A DNA stretch of 64,000 nucleotides from contig ONZQ02000009.1 in assembly GCA_900312665.1 (NCBI GenBank), positions 604,420 through 668,419 on the forward strand, in the 5' to 3' direction. The notes under the pieces are model-generated. The model had not been told where the DNA came from and ran no database searches. It worked only from the letters and a program-made list of their open reading frames with translations. Shown here one piece after another: positions 45,906 through 57,835 of this stretch. Positions within the stretch are counted from its first letter, which is position 1, and every line of letters begins with the position of its first letter. The position numbers were made by a program, and so were the translations under genes. Source of the DNA: Cephalotrichum gorgonifer. Taxonomy: Eukaryota > Ascomycota > Sordariomycetes > Microascales > Microascaceae.

Positions 45906-48900
45906 ATGCAGGCTATGAAGAATGGGAATGGCCAGCCTAGAATGCCCTCACCGCGCATCTCTCAGCCTCCACAGTCACCGTCGATTCGTGGCTCCGGGCC
46001 CCGTCAAGAATCCAAGGATCCGCCCTCCCGAACCCCCCTCAAACGCCGCAGCGGAGGCTCGCCTGGTGCCTCGTTGAGTCCTTCTTCAGATCTCGCGCCA
46101 CAGCGTCTACGAGATGACATATCTCCCACCACTTCGCCACCAAACCTGCCTCTATATCAGACCATCGTTGGAGTCGATGGGACCCGCGACCAGGATTCCG
46201 AGGAAATGGCCGCCGCCCAAGCACAGGTAGCTCAGTATAGGCAGCAGCTGGCTAGGGACTTGGAAATGCGCGAACGATCCGCTAGGAGCCTCGTGGGCGC
46301 CGGTGAGGGCGCCGTTTCCTCGGGGAGAAAGGCCAAGGTGTCGCCAATAGAGGAGGAGGACATCGAGCCACGGAGTGAGACCTCACCGACTCCAACCCCG
46401 AACCCGACCACTACCTCGACCGAGTCCGGTAATACGATCCGCGGTGGGGCTGCACCGAGCATGGCCGCCGCGACACCTTCATACCCCTTCCCTAGAATGT
46501 CGACGGGGAACCTCGCGTCATCACATCACAGTCCTCTAAATACGATACAACTCCCGTCTAGATCTTCCTCGACATTCTCATCTCCATACTTCCAGCCTGG
46601 CATATCTAGTTCGTCTGCCGCTTCTGCTGTGACGTTCGGCCGTCCTCCCGACGGGGAACAGCGAACCCCCAATGGGCACCAGGCCGCCGACTACCCGACG
46701 CCGAACCTATATGATTTATCTCTGATGCTCACGGCTGAGTCTGGTCTCGACTCCTGGTGGGAGACTGTCGTTCAAATCATGGTTCAAGTCTACAAGGCCG
46801 AGAGGGTAACGTTGGCAGTCCCTGCCGACTCCACCGACATCGAGAACGTGCCTTGGGGCCAGAAGGCTGTGTACAATGGGCATCCCGAAGACGAGCTTAG
46901 CTTGGGCTATATGGCGAGGAGTAGGGGCGACTCAACCGCTCCCAGCTACCAAGCTGCGCCCTCCGAGCTACCCCTAGACCCCGATGATGCCTCTATTGCA
47001 TCCCCATCGGCGCGGCCAGGGCTCAAGAGTCGCCATTCGTTCACCACTTTTGAGGATCGGATACAGGTTCAGGAAGAACCCCCCCGGAGGCCGGGTATGC
47101 CGTCCAGGAGCCAGACCTGCCTTCCATCAGCAAACTCTCCAAGACCAGCCCCACCCCATAGTGGTTTGAGCGAAACTGCGCTTGAGCAGCTCGCCGCGAC
47201 GGACGAGGACGATGCTCCTACGTGGGAGGATTCGCTGCGGCGCCGGCGGACCGCCAAGGCGAGGGTGCTCCCTGTTATGCAAGCGCTCGATTACGAAGCC
47301 GACCCCCTCACAAGCCATGATAGCATCATGAGCGTTCTCAAGCGTGGGAAGGTGATAGCATTGACGAGGACTTATCCATACCTCCAAGTTCAACCCGAGC
47401 GAACTGTAGACGCACCGAGCGAGAGTGCGAGGGAGGAGAGGAGGATGGACTCGAATTCGATGCAGCCCGAGATGCCTGAGAGAAAGGTTGAGTCGAAGAC
47501 CCCAGGCGAACATGAGGGCAACCGACCAGGCAGGCTAAAAGCCCGGTTTGAAGAACAATTGTACCGGTCTCCTTCCCCCAAATATGAGGAGTATGAACAA
47601 ATGCCACCGTCCCCATGGTCTCAGTCTCCCGCACCGTCTCCCGCTATTCGCGCGGATCCTAAGGAGAACCCCTTCTTCAACGATGCCTTCGTGGATGAGA
47701 GCTCCTTTAGCCCGGAAGCTACGCCGGCCGACTACTCGGCAATGCCCGTCCCTGAAGCCATTGGGGTCGATAACTCGTCCTCTGTGCTCCATATTCCCCT
47801 AAACCACTTACTCCTATCTCAGATGCGACCTTCGTTTCGGTTTGACTCTGGCGTGGCGACCTCAGAGTCTCAATACCGGAACGCCGCCAGCACGCCGGGT
47901 ACCTCGGATTTCCGAGGAGAGCACTCCTCTCACTCGAAGACAGACAAATTGAGAACAACGCCGATCGCGGTCCTCTCGATTCTCAGCCCCGTTATTCCTT
48001 ATCCGGTGAACCTACGGCACTCACTTGACCATCTATCACTGCACCTAGCCACAACCTTCGCCCTCTGCCGCCATCACACTGCCTTGGAGACTGAGCTCGC
48101 CGGGCTAAAGCGAAGGAAGCCAAGCACGCCCGGATTTGGTGCCCTAGGTGTTGACGGGCGTCCGGTCATGAACCCCACAAGTTTAGCGAACGCGGCACAT
48201 CTACACTTTGACGACTTAGCGACCCAAAGCTCCTTCGCGGGAAGCATGACCAGTCTTAGTGAGTACTCTGGCATCTCAAGGAGCGCAGTTTGTTCCCCTG
48301 GTCCTACGCCGGGGGCCATGGACCAGACAAATATTGGTTCACACTCCGAAAGGACGTGTAGACAGCCCTATGCGACAAGCCCCTTGGCAACATCAGAGGA
48401 TGGCGGTTACTTCAGCATCGCTCATAAGCCAATCACCCCAAGAGGTGATGTAGGGCGTCGCGGGAGGTCGGGCCAGTCGATGAAGGAGGGCAGGTCATCG
48501 GAGAAGCGACGAGCACGCGGATCCTCAGTGGCAAGCTCCCAGCCCTCGGACTCGCTGGAGATCAAGCTCACGACAGAGGCGCATACAGGCGCCGAGGATT
48601 TGGGACAACCATCCTCCCTTCCGGACCCGAGTCTACCCCCAGAAGGTAGCGCCACCCCTGTATCGGACGCCACTAATGACGACGGCACGGAGGCGCCTGG
48701 GCAATTAGCACCAGTTGAGTCGACGCCAAAAGCACGAGATGAGACTTCTACCAGGAAGCCTCTCAGGCACAGACACACGATGCTACATTCGTACGGCGCA
48801 GACTTCTCAACCACATTTCCGTCGCTACCCCCGAGTTCTACTCTCTCGTCAAGGCCCACCATCCCCGTTAGAAGCGGGACGACGGCGTCTACTCAACCTA

Positions 48901-51900
48901 GAGTCACCGAGATGCCTCCGCCGTCTGATAAGCTGAAGGGGTTAATCTTAGATTCGCTCCCAGCCCACGTATTTGTCGCCCTGCCACAGTCTGGCGAGGT
49001 TGTTTGGGTCAGCAGTCGGTATCTTTCATACCGCGGCTTGACTGTCAGCGACCTCGTGCAAGATCCGTGGGGTAGCATCCACGTGGAAGACCGAGAAGGC
49101 TATCTCAAAGCTTGGAGTCACTTCTTGCGCACAGGAGAACCGTTCTTCTCGACTGTCCGGATTCGACGGTTCGACGGTGCGTATCGCTGGTTCTATGCCC
49201 GGGCCATTGCCTCCAAGGATAAACGGGGTGTAATCCAACATTTTCTCGGGTCGTACATGGATATCCACGATCAACGAATTGCGGAGATCAACTCGGCACG
49301 ACAGGAGCAGCTCGCGGCGTCCGAGGCTAAGCATAAGTTGCTAGCCAATCTTATTCCGCAAATCATCTTCACTGCCACGCACACGGACGGTATTACATCT
49401 GCCAATGATCAGTGGCTGTCGTACACGGGCCAGAGCTTCGAGGATAGCCTAGGGCTAGGGTTCATGGATTACGTCCACCCGGAAGATCTAGCCAGATGCC
49501 GCATCCCAATAGACCCTGACTTGCGTCCACGTTCGCCAAGGAAGAATACAAGCGGGGTGCGTGCAACCTCTGGAAGACATCCCATGTCCCCCGACGGCAA
49601 CTCGGGCGACATGCTGACCCTGCCTATGGACATGGTTCCCGACCCCACGAAGCAACGTGCATTTAGCTCGCATGACCCTGGGGTCGGGAAGCGTACCTAT
49701 GAGCCTGCTATTGCCGATCTAGCCGAGCTTGCAAAGAAAGAGATCATAAAAGTGGCGCGAGACAGTAACGGGCGTCTATCGTACACGACCGAAGTGCGAC
49801 TCCGGTCAAAGTCTGGGGAATATCGGTGGCACCTAGTTCGATGCGTGGAGATCGACAATATTGACTTTGGTGATGGGGTCAGCTCATATTTCGGCTCGGC
49901 GACCGACATCAACGATCATAAACTACTTGAGGCCAAGTTAAAAGAGGCGATGGACTCGAAAAGCAGGTTCCTCAGCAACATGTCTCATGAGATCCGAACG
50001 CCTCTCATCGGCATTTCTGGCATGGTCAGCTTCCTCCAGGATACCGAGCTCAACGAAGAGCAGAGGGACCACACCAACACGATCCAGACCAGCGCAAACA
50101 GTCTTCTCATGATCATCAATGACATCCTCGACCTCTCCAAGGTAGCAGCGGGGATGATGAAACTCAACTTTGAGTGGTTCCACTCGCGGGCCCTGATAGA
50201 GGACGTCAACGAGCTGGTGTCTACGATGGCAATCGCGAAGCGGCTGGAGCTCAACTATATTGTCGACGAGGAGGTTCCCGCTATGGTCAAGGGCGACAAG
50301 ATCCGAATTCGACAGGTCCTCCTTAACGTCATCGGGAATGCCATCAAGTTCACCTCGGAGGGCGAGGTGTTCAGCCGCTGCAAGGTGTACAGGGGGCCCC
50401 ATGCTTTGAACCTCTCCCGCAATGAGATAATGCTAGAGTTTGCCATCACCGACACAGGCAGGGGCTTCACCAAGGAAGAGGCCGAGCTTATATTCAAACC
50501 TTTCAGTCAGATTGATGGAAGCAGCACGCGTCAGCACGGGGGTAGCGGGCTTGGCCTGGTAATCTCGAGACAGCTTGTCGAGCTTCACGGCGGGACGATG
50601 GACGGAACCGCGGTCCCGGGCAAGGGCTCCACATTTACATTTACAGCCAAGTTTGGTTTGCCGACGGCGGACGACCATCCGGACGTCCAGCCTAATTCCC
50701 CAGTTAGTTTCACCAATAAGGCAGAGGCGGGCATCGATAAAGATACTGTCTCTCCGATTCAACCAAGGCGATCGCGAGCCTCGTCCCAGATCGGCCAAGA
50801 CTTTGAGGCAGGGTTCCTATCGTCCGGGCCGCAGTCTAGCGGTAGCTCCAATCTCTCGTCTGTCGGATCCCCGCACACGGAGCGCTCCTCGGTCCCGTCG
50901 GTCAACATTGGCCTCGCCCGATTTAGCGAGGCGGCCAAGGCGACGGGTCACGATCTGTCGCAGGTAACTCTGACGATGCCCCGCGACCGGACCCCGCCTG
51001 ATACCGCCACCGATCGCCGTCCCCTTATGTACTCAATCCTCATCGTCTGCCCACAGACGCACAGCAGGGAGGCGACACGCCTACACATCGCCACGACCAT
51101 ACCCAAGGATGTGCCGTATCACATCACGGTGCTGGATTCGGCGGATAAAGCCAGCAAGGTACTGAGTCTGGAGGGCGGCGAGCGGTTCACACACGTGGTG
51201 CTCAACCTGCCGGCGGCGGATGCGGTCCTCTCACTCCTGGAGCAGACGGTGAAACTCGTGACCGAGCACCGCATCATCATACTGGTCCTATCGGACACGG
51301 TGCAGAGGCAGCAAGTCACAAAGCTTGCGGCAGGGACGGGCCATGAGAAGCTGCTTGCGTTGCCGGAGGTATCGTTCGTATACAAGCCGGTCAAGCCGTC
51401 GCGCTTCGCCGTGATCTTCGACCCGGAGAGAGTGCGGGACCTGAGCATCGACCGTAACCGGTCAACAGCACAGCGAATGCTCGAGAGTCAAAAAGCCAGC
51501 TACCTCGACATTGTGGAGCGAATGGGGAACAAGGGGTACAACGTGCTACTGGTAGAGGATAACCCAGTCAACCAAAAGGTGCTCCACAAGTATCTCGACA
51601 AGGTCGGAGTGGGGGTGGACCTCGCGACGGACGGGGTGGATTGTACGGACATGGTCTTCTCAAAGCCATATGGGTATTATTCTCTGATTCTGGTGAGTTT
51701 TCTATTTGTCCCTACTTGCCCTTCGTCCCTCGTGCCCGCCTGCTTCAAAGCCAAACGGAAGGCTATCCATAGTGGGCGCTAACACGAGATTCTAGTGCGA
51801 TCTACACATGCCCCGGAAAGACGGGTATCACGCCTGCCAGGAGATACGGCAGTGGGAAGATAAGCTCAACAAAGGCAGAATGCCCATTATCGCGCTCTCG

Positions 51901-52014
51901 GCCAACGTCATGTCCGACGTGCAGGAAAAGTGCATGGCCGCGGGATTCAGCGACTACGTCACGAAGCCTGTGGATTTCATTGATCTGAGCAGGGCCATGT
52001 CGAAGTTCTTTTAG
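45906..52014 (+). CDS. Hybrid sensor histidine kinase with GAF-like, PAS, HisKA, HATPase and receiver domains
   Basis: Two-component hybrid kinase, 2,001 residues; exons 45906-51692 and 51796-52014. Start: first ATG in frame, MQAMKNGNGQPRM. Residues 1-260 are disordered. A GAF-like region starts near 268 (LDSWWETVVQIMVQVYKAER) and seems to resume near 627-730 after a disordered insert. Two PAS/PAC units lie at about 1009-1120 and 1140-1340. The phosphoacceptor His is residue 1361 in NMSHEIRTPL. HATPase motifs follow: NVIGNAIKFTSEG (N box), ITDTGRGF and GGSGLGLVISRQL. A receiver-like block (about 1700-1835, ending in FVYKPVKPSRF) lacks a phosphoacceptor Asp. The true receiver has LVEDNPVN, Asp1931 (CDLHMPRKDG, built by the splice) and Lys1986. 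The kinase probably signals to the HOG-type phosphorelay. The Catlett group is not assigned. Confidence 0.93.
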
Positions 52015-53168
52015 GGTGGGAAAGGGTATTGACGAGAACCCTTGACAGGGTGGCGGCCGGGTCACGATGTCATGTTTGCGGCTGCGGGCGTTCTAATGAG
52101 GATGGTGCAAAATATTTGCAGGTGGCTGAGTCCTGGCTAATCCTTCACCCCTCTTCGTGTCTGATAGAGAAGGGCCATGAAAAAAGGAAGGAGGTAAGAA
52201 ATACGTGGGGTTTTAATGAGTGCTTTTCTTTTCTTGGTCGTTTGAGAAACACGGGAGAACGGGATACATGGGACCAGGGTGTTTTGGGGTTTACGATCGT
52301 TTGCTTTGTGGGGTTATACATTGTCTTATGGGTCGAGGTCGAGGATGGATCCTCTCGGACTGGGCTTTCACGTCTGGGTGCTTTCGGCGTATTATGATTC
52401 CCTTATTTCAAAGAAGGGGGGGGGCTTGAGCACGCTACTTCTCGCCTTCATGATTGGGATGGTTCCGTTTCATACTTGGGGCAACTTTGCCTGGCTTTTT
52501 TTTTGTTTTTCGAAGAGGATGGGGGGAAGGAGGGTTGAGGGAGTGTACAGTACTGGATCGAGTATATATGTTCTTCTTCACCTCTATACTTTTTCAAAAC
52601 TGATGTTTTACGAATGTCGTTCGCTGGGAGAGGAAAGGTGTGAGGAGAGTGCGGTCTGAGGATGAGACATTAATACCGCCATGCCTCCCAAGTGGTTGCG
52701 AGCTTTCCCCATCTTCACTTTCCCTAGGTTCATAACGGAAGGGGGGGAAACTCTGGTTGGACAAAGTGGACAAAAAGAACTATGTGCCGCTCTATTATCG
52801 CTGTAATTCATTTTCTAACCATATCCCGAGGCATTGTTAAAGGGGTATCAGAAGCCATTTCCGCCTCTTGCTGGGAGATGTCCTTTTCGTCGTAAAAATG
52901 GGTTATCGTTGTGTTGGGCCCTACCCATCACTGTCATCACCCCCTTTCCCCCTGCTCTTTCCCGCCCCTTGTGCACTCTCTTCTCTTTCGGGCCTCCATG
53001 CTTCGGTTGCTTCTCCCTTTCCTTCTATCATGTGTTCGAAATCCCCGAACCCCTTGTGTCGGGGTGTTCAAGGGATGGTAAATGTTTTCCAATCTATGGC
53101 TGCGGCCGTATACCCTCCAAAGAGAAAAAAAAAATAGTCACCTAGACCAAGGTGCGGCGTGGAGTGGG
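52015..53168. other. Convergent spacer
   Basis: 1.15 kb between the 3' ends of the kinase and phosphatase genes. G-rich then T-rich sequence. Open frames at 52279-52659 and 52834-53145 have no family resemblance. Likely 3' untranslated regions. Confidence 0.5.
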
Positions 53169-54930
53169 CTAGTAGACACTCCCCCGTACGCTTTTCTCCT
53201 CCTCCTCTAGTCGCGCCAGCGCGCCGTCCAGCTCCCCCGCCACCGACTCGTCGTCGCTGTTACCGTAACTGCAGTCGCCTAGCCTGTGGGCCTTCGCGCC
53301 GCGCCCCATGCCGCTCTCGTCGATATATTTGCTCGCGTTGTGTTCACCGTCCTCCTCTTCCTCCTCCCCCTTTGCATCCATTCCGTCCTCCCGGTGGGAG
53401 TTCGTCTCGCGCCCGCCGCCAGAATGAGGGTGCACGCGCTCATGAACCGGATCCGCCTCGTCGGCAGACTCCTCATCGTCGTCGTCGGAGCCGTCAATGG
53501 ACGCGTGTCCCGAGTACGTTCCGCCACCGTCCCGCCCAATGTGGAGGTGAGGTGATCGCATGCTCCGCAGGCGGTCATCGGCGGATATGAACGAGGGCGT
53601 GCCGTCGGGGGAGGAGCAGTCAGAGGCGTCCCGCGCCGTCGTGACGTCTATGTGCGGCGGTGCAATGCCGATGATCGACGGGGCGGACGCGACCCCCGAA
53701 GCCGAGGTGGGTGACGGCGGGTCGGCGATCTGCACGCGCTGCTTCCGGCGCGTGACGATCGTCAGCGGGGAGCCGCCGCCGTCGTTATCGACGATGCCCG
53801 CATGCTCGTCCGTCCGCCGGAGGGTCTCGAGGTCGTCGCGGCGCTTGTAATTCCGGCCATGGTTGCACCCGTTGGGGCAGCCGCCCCACCGCCTCAGTGA
53901 GACGAAGGTCTTGGAGCGGGGGAGCTTGTCAGCGTGCTTTTCCGGGCTGTGGCCGTTGCTGATGCTACTGTTGTTGCTACCGCTGTTGCCGCTACCGTTC
54001 GTCTTGTTGTGGGTGTGGGTGTGGTGAGCGCCCGCGGCGGCATCCTCGAGCTCCTTACGCTCGCGGCGGAGCTCGGACCAGGTGCGGAGCTTGTTCTCGA
54101 GGGTGTACTTGCCGGTGTCCTCGTCCTTGCGCATGATGAGGAACTCGCAGTGGTTGATGTTGCGGAGGTCCTCGAAGTACTCAACGGCGAAGTGGTACCA
54201 TTTCATGAGGAACACACGAGACATTAAGCCATGGGTTACTGTTAAAAGGGAGAAAGGCCTCGTCAGCATGCGATAGACAAGATGCAGATGGGCCATTGCT
54301 TCGTCCCAGAGAGGGGGGGGAACATACCGAGAACGCAGACGTCTGCAAAGTCATCTTCCCCAAACTGCCTCCACAGCGACTCATTGAAGCCGCTCACGCG
54401 GTCGTAGGCGTCGGCAGCGCTCTCGCCGTTGGGGATGCGGTAAAAGAAGTGGCCGTAGTCGGCCCTTTCCTGCCACATCCTCTCCATCTCGGCGCTGCAG
54501 GGCTGGAAGTTCCCAAAGTCCTGCTCGCGCAGCCTCGGCTCCTCGTACACCTTGATCTCTTCGCGGCGGAAGGGGGAAGGGGAGGGGCCGGTAGGAGAGT
54601 CGGCGTCGGTGTCAGAGGTCAGGGTCTCGAGGATGCCGTCGGCGGTCTCGCGTGTGCGGCGGTATGGGGAGGTGAAGAAGTGGAGCTTGTCAGTTGGGCG
54701 AAGCATGGCGCGGAGGCGGCGGCCGGCGTCGCGAGCCTGCTGCCAGCCGAGGGGGGTGAGCTTTACGCGGTGGTCGGGGATCGTCTGGTGGATGTCTCTG
54801 TTTTCTGGCGGGGGAGGGGGTTAGCTGTGACTTCATGTAGGAAGGGGAGTGAAAGGGAGGGTGGGAAGTTCGTACTGTTGCCCTCCGACTGGCCATGTCG
54901 GACGACGATAATGAGCCGCGGCTTCGCCAT
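53169..54930 (-). CDS. Phosphoglycerate-mutase-type histidine phosphatase with long tail
   Basis: Branch-1 histidine phosphatase, 533 residues; exons on the minus strand 54930-54876, 54804-54328, 54238-53169. It starts MAKPRLIIVVRHGQSEGN, so the phosphohistidine is His12 in the RHG motif. The joins give KNRDIHQTIPDHRVKLTPLG and YTSPYRRTRETADGI-like FFTSPYRRTRETADGILETL (second catalytic Arg). LREQDFGNFQP supplies the acid residue, and CVLVTHGLMSRVFLMKWYHF the second catalytic His. After about residue 260 the protein is disordered: a Gly/Asn/Ser/His-rich stretch, a short KTFVSLRRWGGCPNGCNHGR segment, and a long acidic tail. Related yeast proteins include Ydr051c/Det1. The substrate is unknown; a true glycolytic mutase is unlikely given the divergent core and tail. 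Confidence 0.9.
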
Positions 54931-56887
54931 GATTGCGAGGCGATGTGCGCTTCGTCGGTTGAGGGGGAGATAAGGTTGGAATTTGGAGGATGTACGATAG
55001 GAAGATAGGAAGCGGGGCAACAAAGGCGGCAGATGGGTGTGGAGGAGGTGGAGGAGGTGGAGGGGGGATCCTTCGCTAGTTAAGGTCCAAAAAAGTTAAA
55101 AAAGTCGGGATTTGTCTCCTACTCGCAGCTAGCTCCAGGGGTACAAGCCAGGTTGGGCTATTTTTTTTTCTCTCCTGTTTTGAGCCAAGACAAGGGGTTT
55201 TTGAGGGGGTCGCGTGCCGGGTTGAGATTTTCTTCTCCTCTTTCTTTCCTTTCTCTCTTTCGATGGCCTTTCTTCCTCTTATCTTTCCCGGATCGGGGAA
55301 AGGAAGTTAAAATATAGTTCTTAAGGGCCGCGGGTTAGGTGGTATAGTCTTGGAGGTAGTTGACTATTAATAGGACGGGCAATGAGACGAGACGGGAATC
55401 GTTGTTTCGTCTATTTCCAACGACAAGCACAAGCTATAGGCAGCGGAACCTGGTTGAGGTTCCTGTCAGAGGTGGGCTGCACTTGTACTTGTACTCGTAC
55501 AGGTATGTTACTCAGGAGGCGCGAGAAGGATCGTACAAGGATTGCACTGCGGGGAGGGGAAGGGACCTTGGCTTCTTTTCGGTACTGCGGGTAAGTAGCT
55601 GTTGTTGAGGCGCTGAATGCCGACGGGATGATGCATAAATAGCTTGACAGGTGATGAGGTGGGGGGCTGGGCCATTCCTACAAATATGTGATGTAAGGGG
55701 AACCCGATCTATTATCTTATAGGAGATCCGTTTCACATCTTGTTTGCTTGCCCACCTCCTGCCCCATAAATCAATTATTAATACCACGAACGTCATCAGT
55801 GACAAGGCCTTACAAACTAGATTGACCCCAATATCCATCTACTTGAAGGTTGGAGGCCCAGGGGGGAAACCACTGCTTGTGGATGAACATCATACGAGCC
55901 TCCGTTATGCTCAAGGACTGATGCATACGAGTTGGCACCCAAGCGCTAACACGAGAACAGTTGGAGGTTCTAAGGCCACTCGCCACCAGCCAGCACCCAC
56001 CAAGGAAGGAGTCATCCCCCACCCGATCCCGACAGCGTCGTACCAGATCAGGGGGCGACGCCCATCGGTGGCCTCATTGGTCCCGAACCAGGCAATTCCC
56101 AATCTTGGCATCGTGCGAGGAATGGGGCGGCGCCTTGGGGCGGCAGACCAGGCCAATGGGCATGTAGTGAGTCCGCCAATCGAGGATGATGTTACCTCGG
56201 GGAGGCCGATAACAAGTGTAGCCTCCCAGGCTGTCATCAGAGCAGACTGCGGATCCTGACTGTGAGTGCTCGCAGGCCTTGGCTCCTGGGCGTTGGTCGG
56301 GATTTGCGCCTTAAGTGTGCAGCGAGTGTGTTGGGTGCAAGTACTGGTATTGGTGTCGTACCAGGATTCAAATTTAGCGCCTCTGGTTGGCCCCTAGTGG
56401 GGTTGAAACTGCTAATCTGTCGGTATTTGTAAGTATGTCTCTATATGTTCCTCGTAGCCTTATGCATATAGGACAATACAAAATAATACCTGCCCCACTA
56501 GCTCGCCGTTTCCATCCCTTTACCGCCTAGTGTTCTGCCTGGATAAGCCAAAATGCTTCGTCGCGAAGCTATGGCAGTATTAACAGACCCAGAGGTTGGG
56601 AATTTTTGTCAGCCTTTTCACATGCAAGGCTCTACGACAACCTATCCACCTCTCACCACTCTAGGCGCGAATACCAGGACGACACCATCAAGCTCCACCC
56701 CAACGCGCCACTGCCGCCAACATTCGTCATCTCCATTTCCTATTTCTACCACGCCCGGCGCCCTCAAGTCAAACACGCGCCTCCTCGACTCCGAGTCTCC
56801 GTCCGCCTCCAGGGCGGCTTTCCCCCTTCGCCCAGGACGAACCCCCCATACACACACATCTACAAAGGCATAAAGGCAACCGCCAGC
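54931..56887. other. Divergent spacer, histidine phosphatase and PRKRIP1-like genes
   Basis: About 2 kb. A GGAGGT-type triplet-rich run is at 55039-55063, and CTTGTACTTGTACTCGTAC at 55482-55500. The open frame 55744-56259 has no family resemblance. Otherwise ordinary promoter-like sequence. Confidence 0.5.
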
Positions 56888-57505
56888 ATGTCCGGCACAG
56901 GCCCTGAGTCCATCCCCACCTCCGCAGACCCGCGCTCCAAGCGCCCCACCAAGCGCCGCGCCCTCTCCCCCACCTCCTCCCAGGCCGCCTCGCTCACCTC
57001 CCTCTTCTCCCGCCCCGACCAGGAGATCCGTACCGAAGCCCCCGCCCCCCGGCGTGGAGCCCTGCCGCCCGACATCGTCACGAACGTGCAGGGGTCTAGC
57101 GCCGGGGCGGGAAGCGGCGAGTTCCACGTTTATAAAGCCGCGAGGAGGAGGGAAAGGGAGAGGCTGAGGATCATGGAGGAGGACAGCAGGGCAGAGAAAG
57201 AAATGGAGGAGTTCGAGAGGGAGAAGAGGGAGAGGGAGACAAAGGATGAGGCGAGGACAAGGAAGAATCGGGAGAGGAGGGAAAAGATGAAAGCTAGAAA
57301 AGCGAAGGGGAAGAATGGGGGGAAGGGGGGTAGTGGTGATAATAAGCAGGATGGTGTTGAGGGGAACCTGACTGCAGATGTCAATTCTGCGGGTAGCGGG
57401 AGTGCCGAGGCAGGTGATGTGCGGCCTTCGGGCAACGATGCGGATGGGGGTGCGACCTGGGGAGATGCGGAGGCCGAGGGACTTATCATCCACGATGATG
57501 ATTGA
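56888..57505 (+). CDS. PRKRIP1 / DUF1168 family protein (probable spliceosome-associated)
   Basis: Single exon, 205 residues starting MSGTGPESIPTSADPRSKRP; the frame is open further upstream but this ATG starts the family-like region. The signature GAGSGEFHVYKAARRRERER (about 78-97) is diagnostic for DUF1168, whose human member PRKRIP1 is found in spliceosome structures. A long highly charged helix follows (RLRIMEEDSRAEKEMEEFER and so on to about 145), then a basic KMKARKAKGKNGGKGG stretch and a disordered acidic tail ending LIIHDDD. A nuclear location fits the basic segments. The 3' end faces that of CCT3, 330 bp away. Confidence 0.88.
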   Translation: MSGTGPESIPTSADPRSKRPTKRRALSPTSSQAASLTSLFSRPDQEIRTEAPAPRRGALPPDIVTNVQGSSAGAGSGEFHVYKAARRRERERLRIMEEDSRAEKEMEEFEREKRERETKDEARTRKNRERREKMKARKAKGKNGGKGGSGDNKQDGVEGNLTADVNSAGSGSAEAGDVRPSGNDADGGATWGDAEAEGLIIHDDD

Positions 57506-57835
57506 GTAGAAGGGGCCGGCTCCCCCCATGGCCCCTAAGCGCCTAAGAGTGCGAATATGGTAGATATCTCTGCACGTGAAGAACAACACCAAGCATTTCG
57601 TAAAATCCGGTTCCCCCATGCCCACGACTCGTCCTGGGACCTTCAGTCTGCTGTCACCTGGGTTTCTCATTGTTTTTTCTCTCTACCTTCTTTTTGTCTA
57701 CCTGGAACATGTTCCGAATGTGGGTATTCCGGCGAAAATAAAATAAAAACCGTTTATTACTTTGTCCCCCCCGAACCGCAGCCCGCCGAGCTTCTAGAAC
57801 CCAAGCCAGCACCGTCTTCTGTCTCCCTGCTCCCT
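57506..57835. other. Convergent spacer, PRKRIP1-like and CCT3 genes
   Basis: 330 bp between two convergent stop codons. Contains AATAAAATAAAA at about 57738-57749, which could serve as a polyadenylation signal for the rightward gene. No gene. Confidence 0.5.

Noticed and set aside
56642..57670. 342-codon open frame on the minus strand
   Set aside because: It is the antisense of the PRKRIP1-like gene; its composition (Leu/Pro/Gly-rich) is what the sense codons force, and it has no family resemblance.
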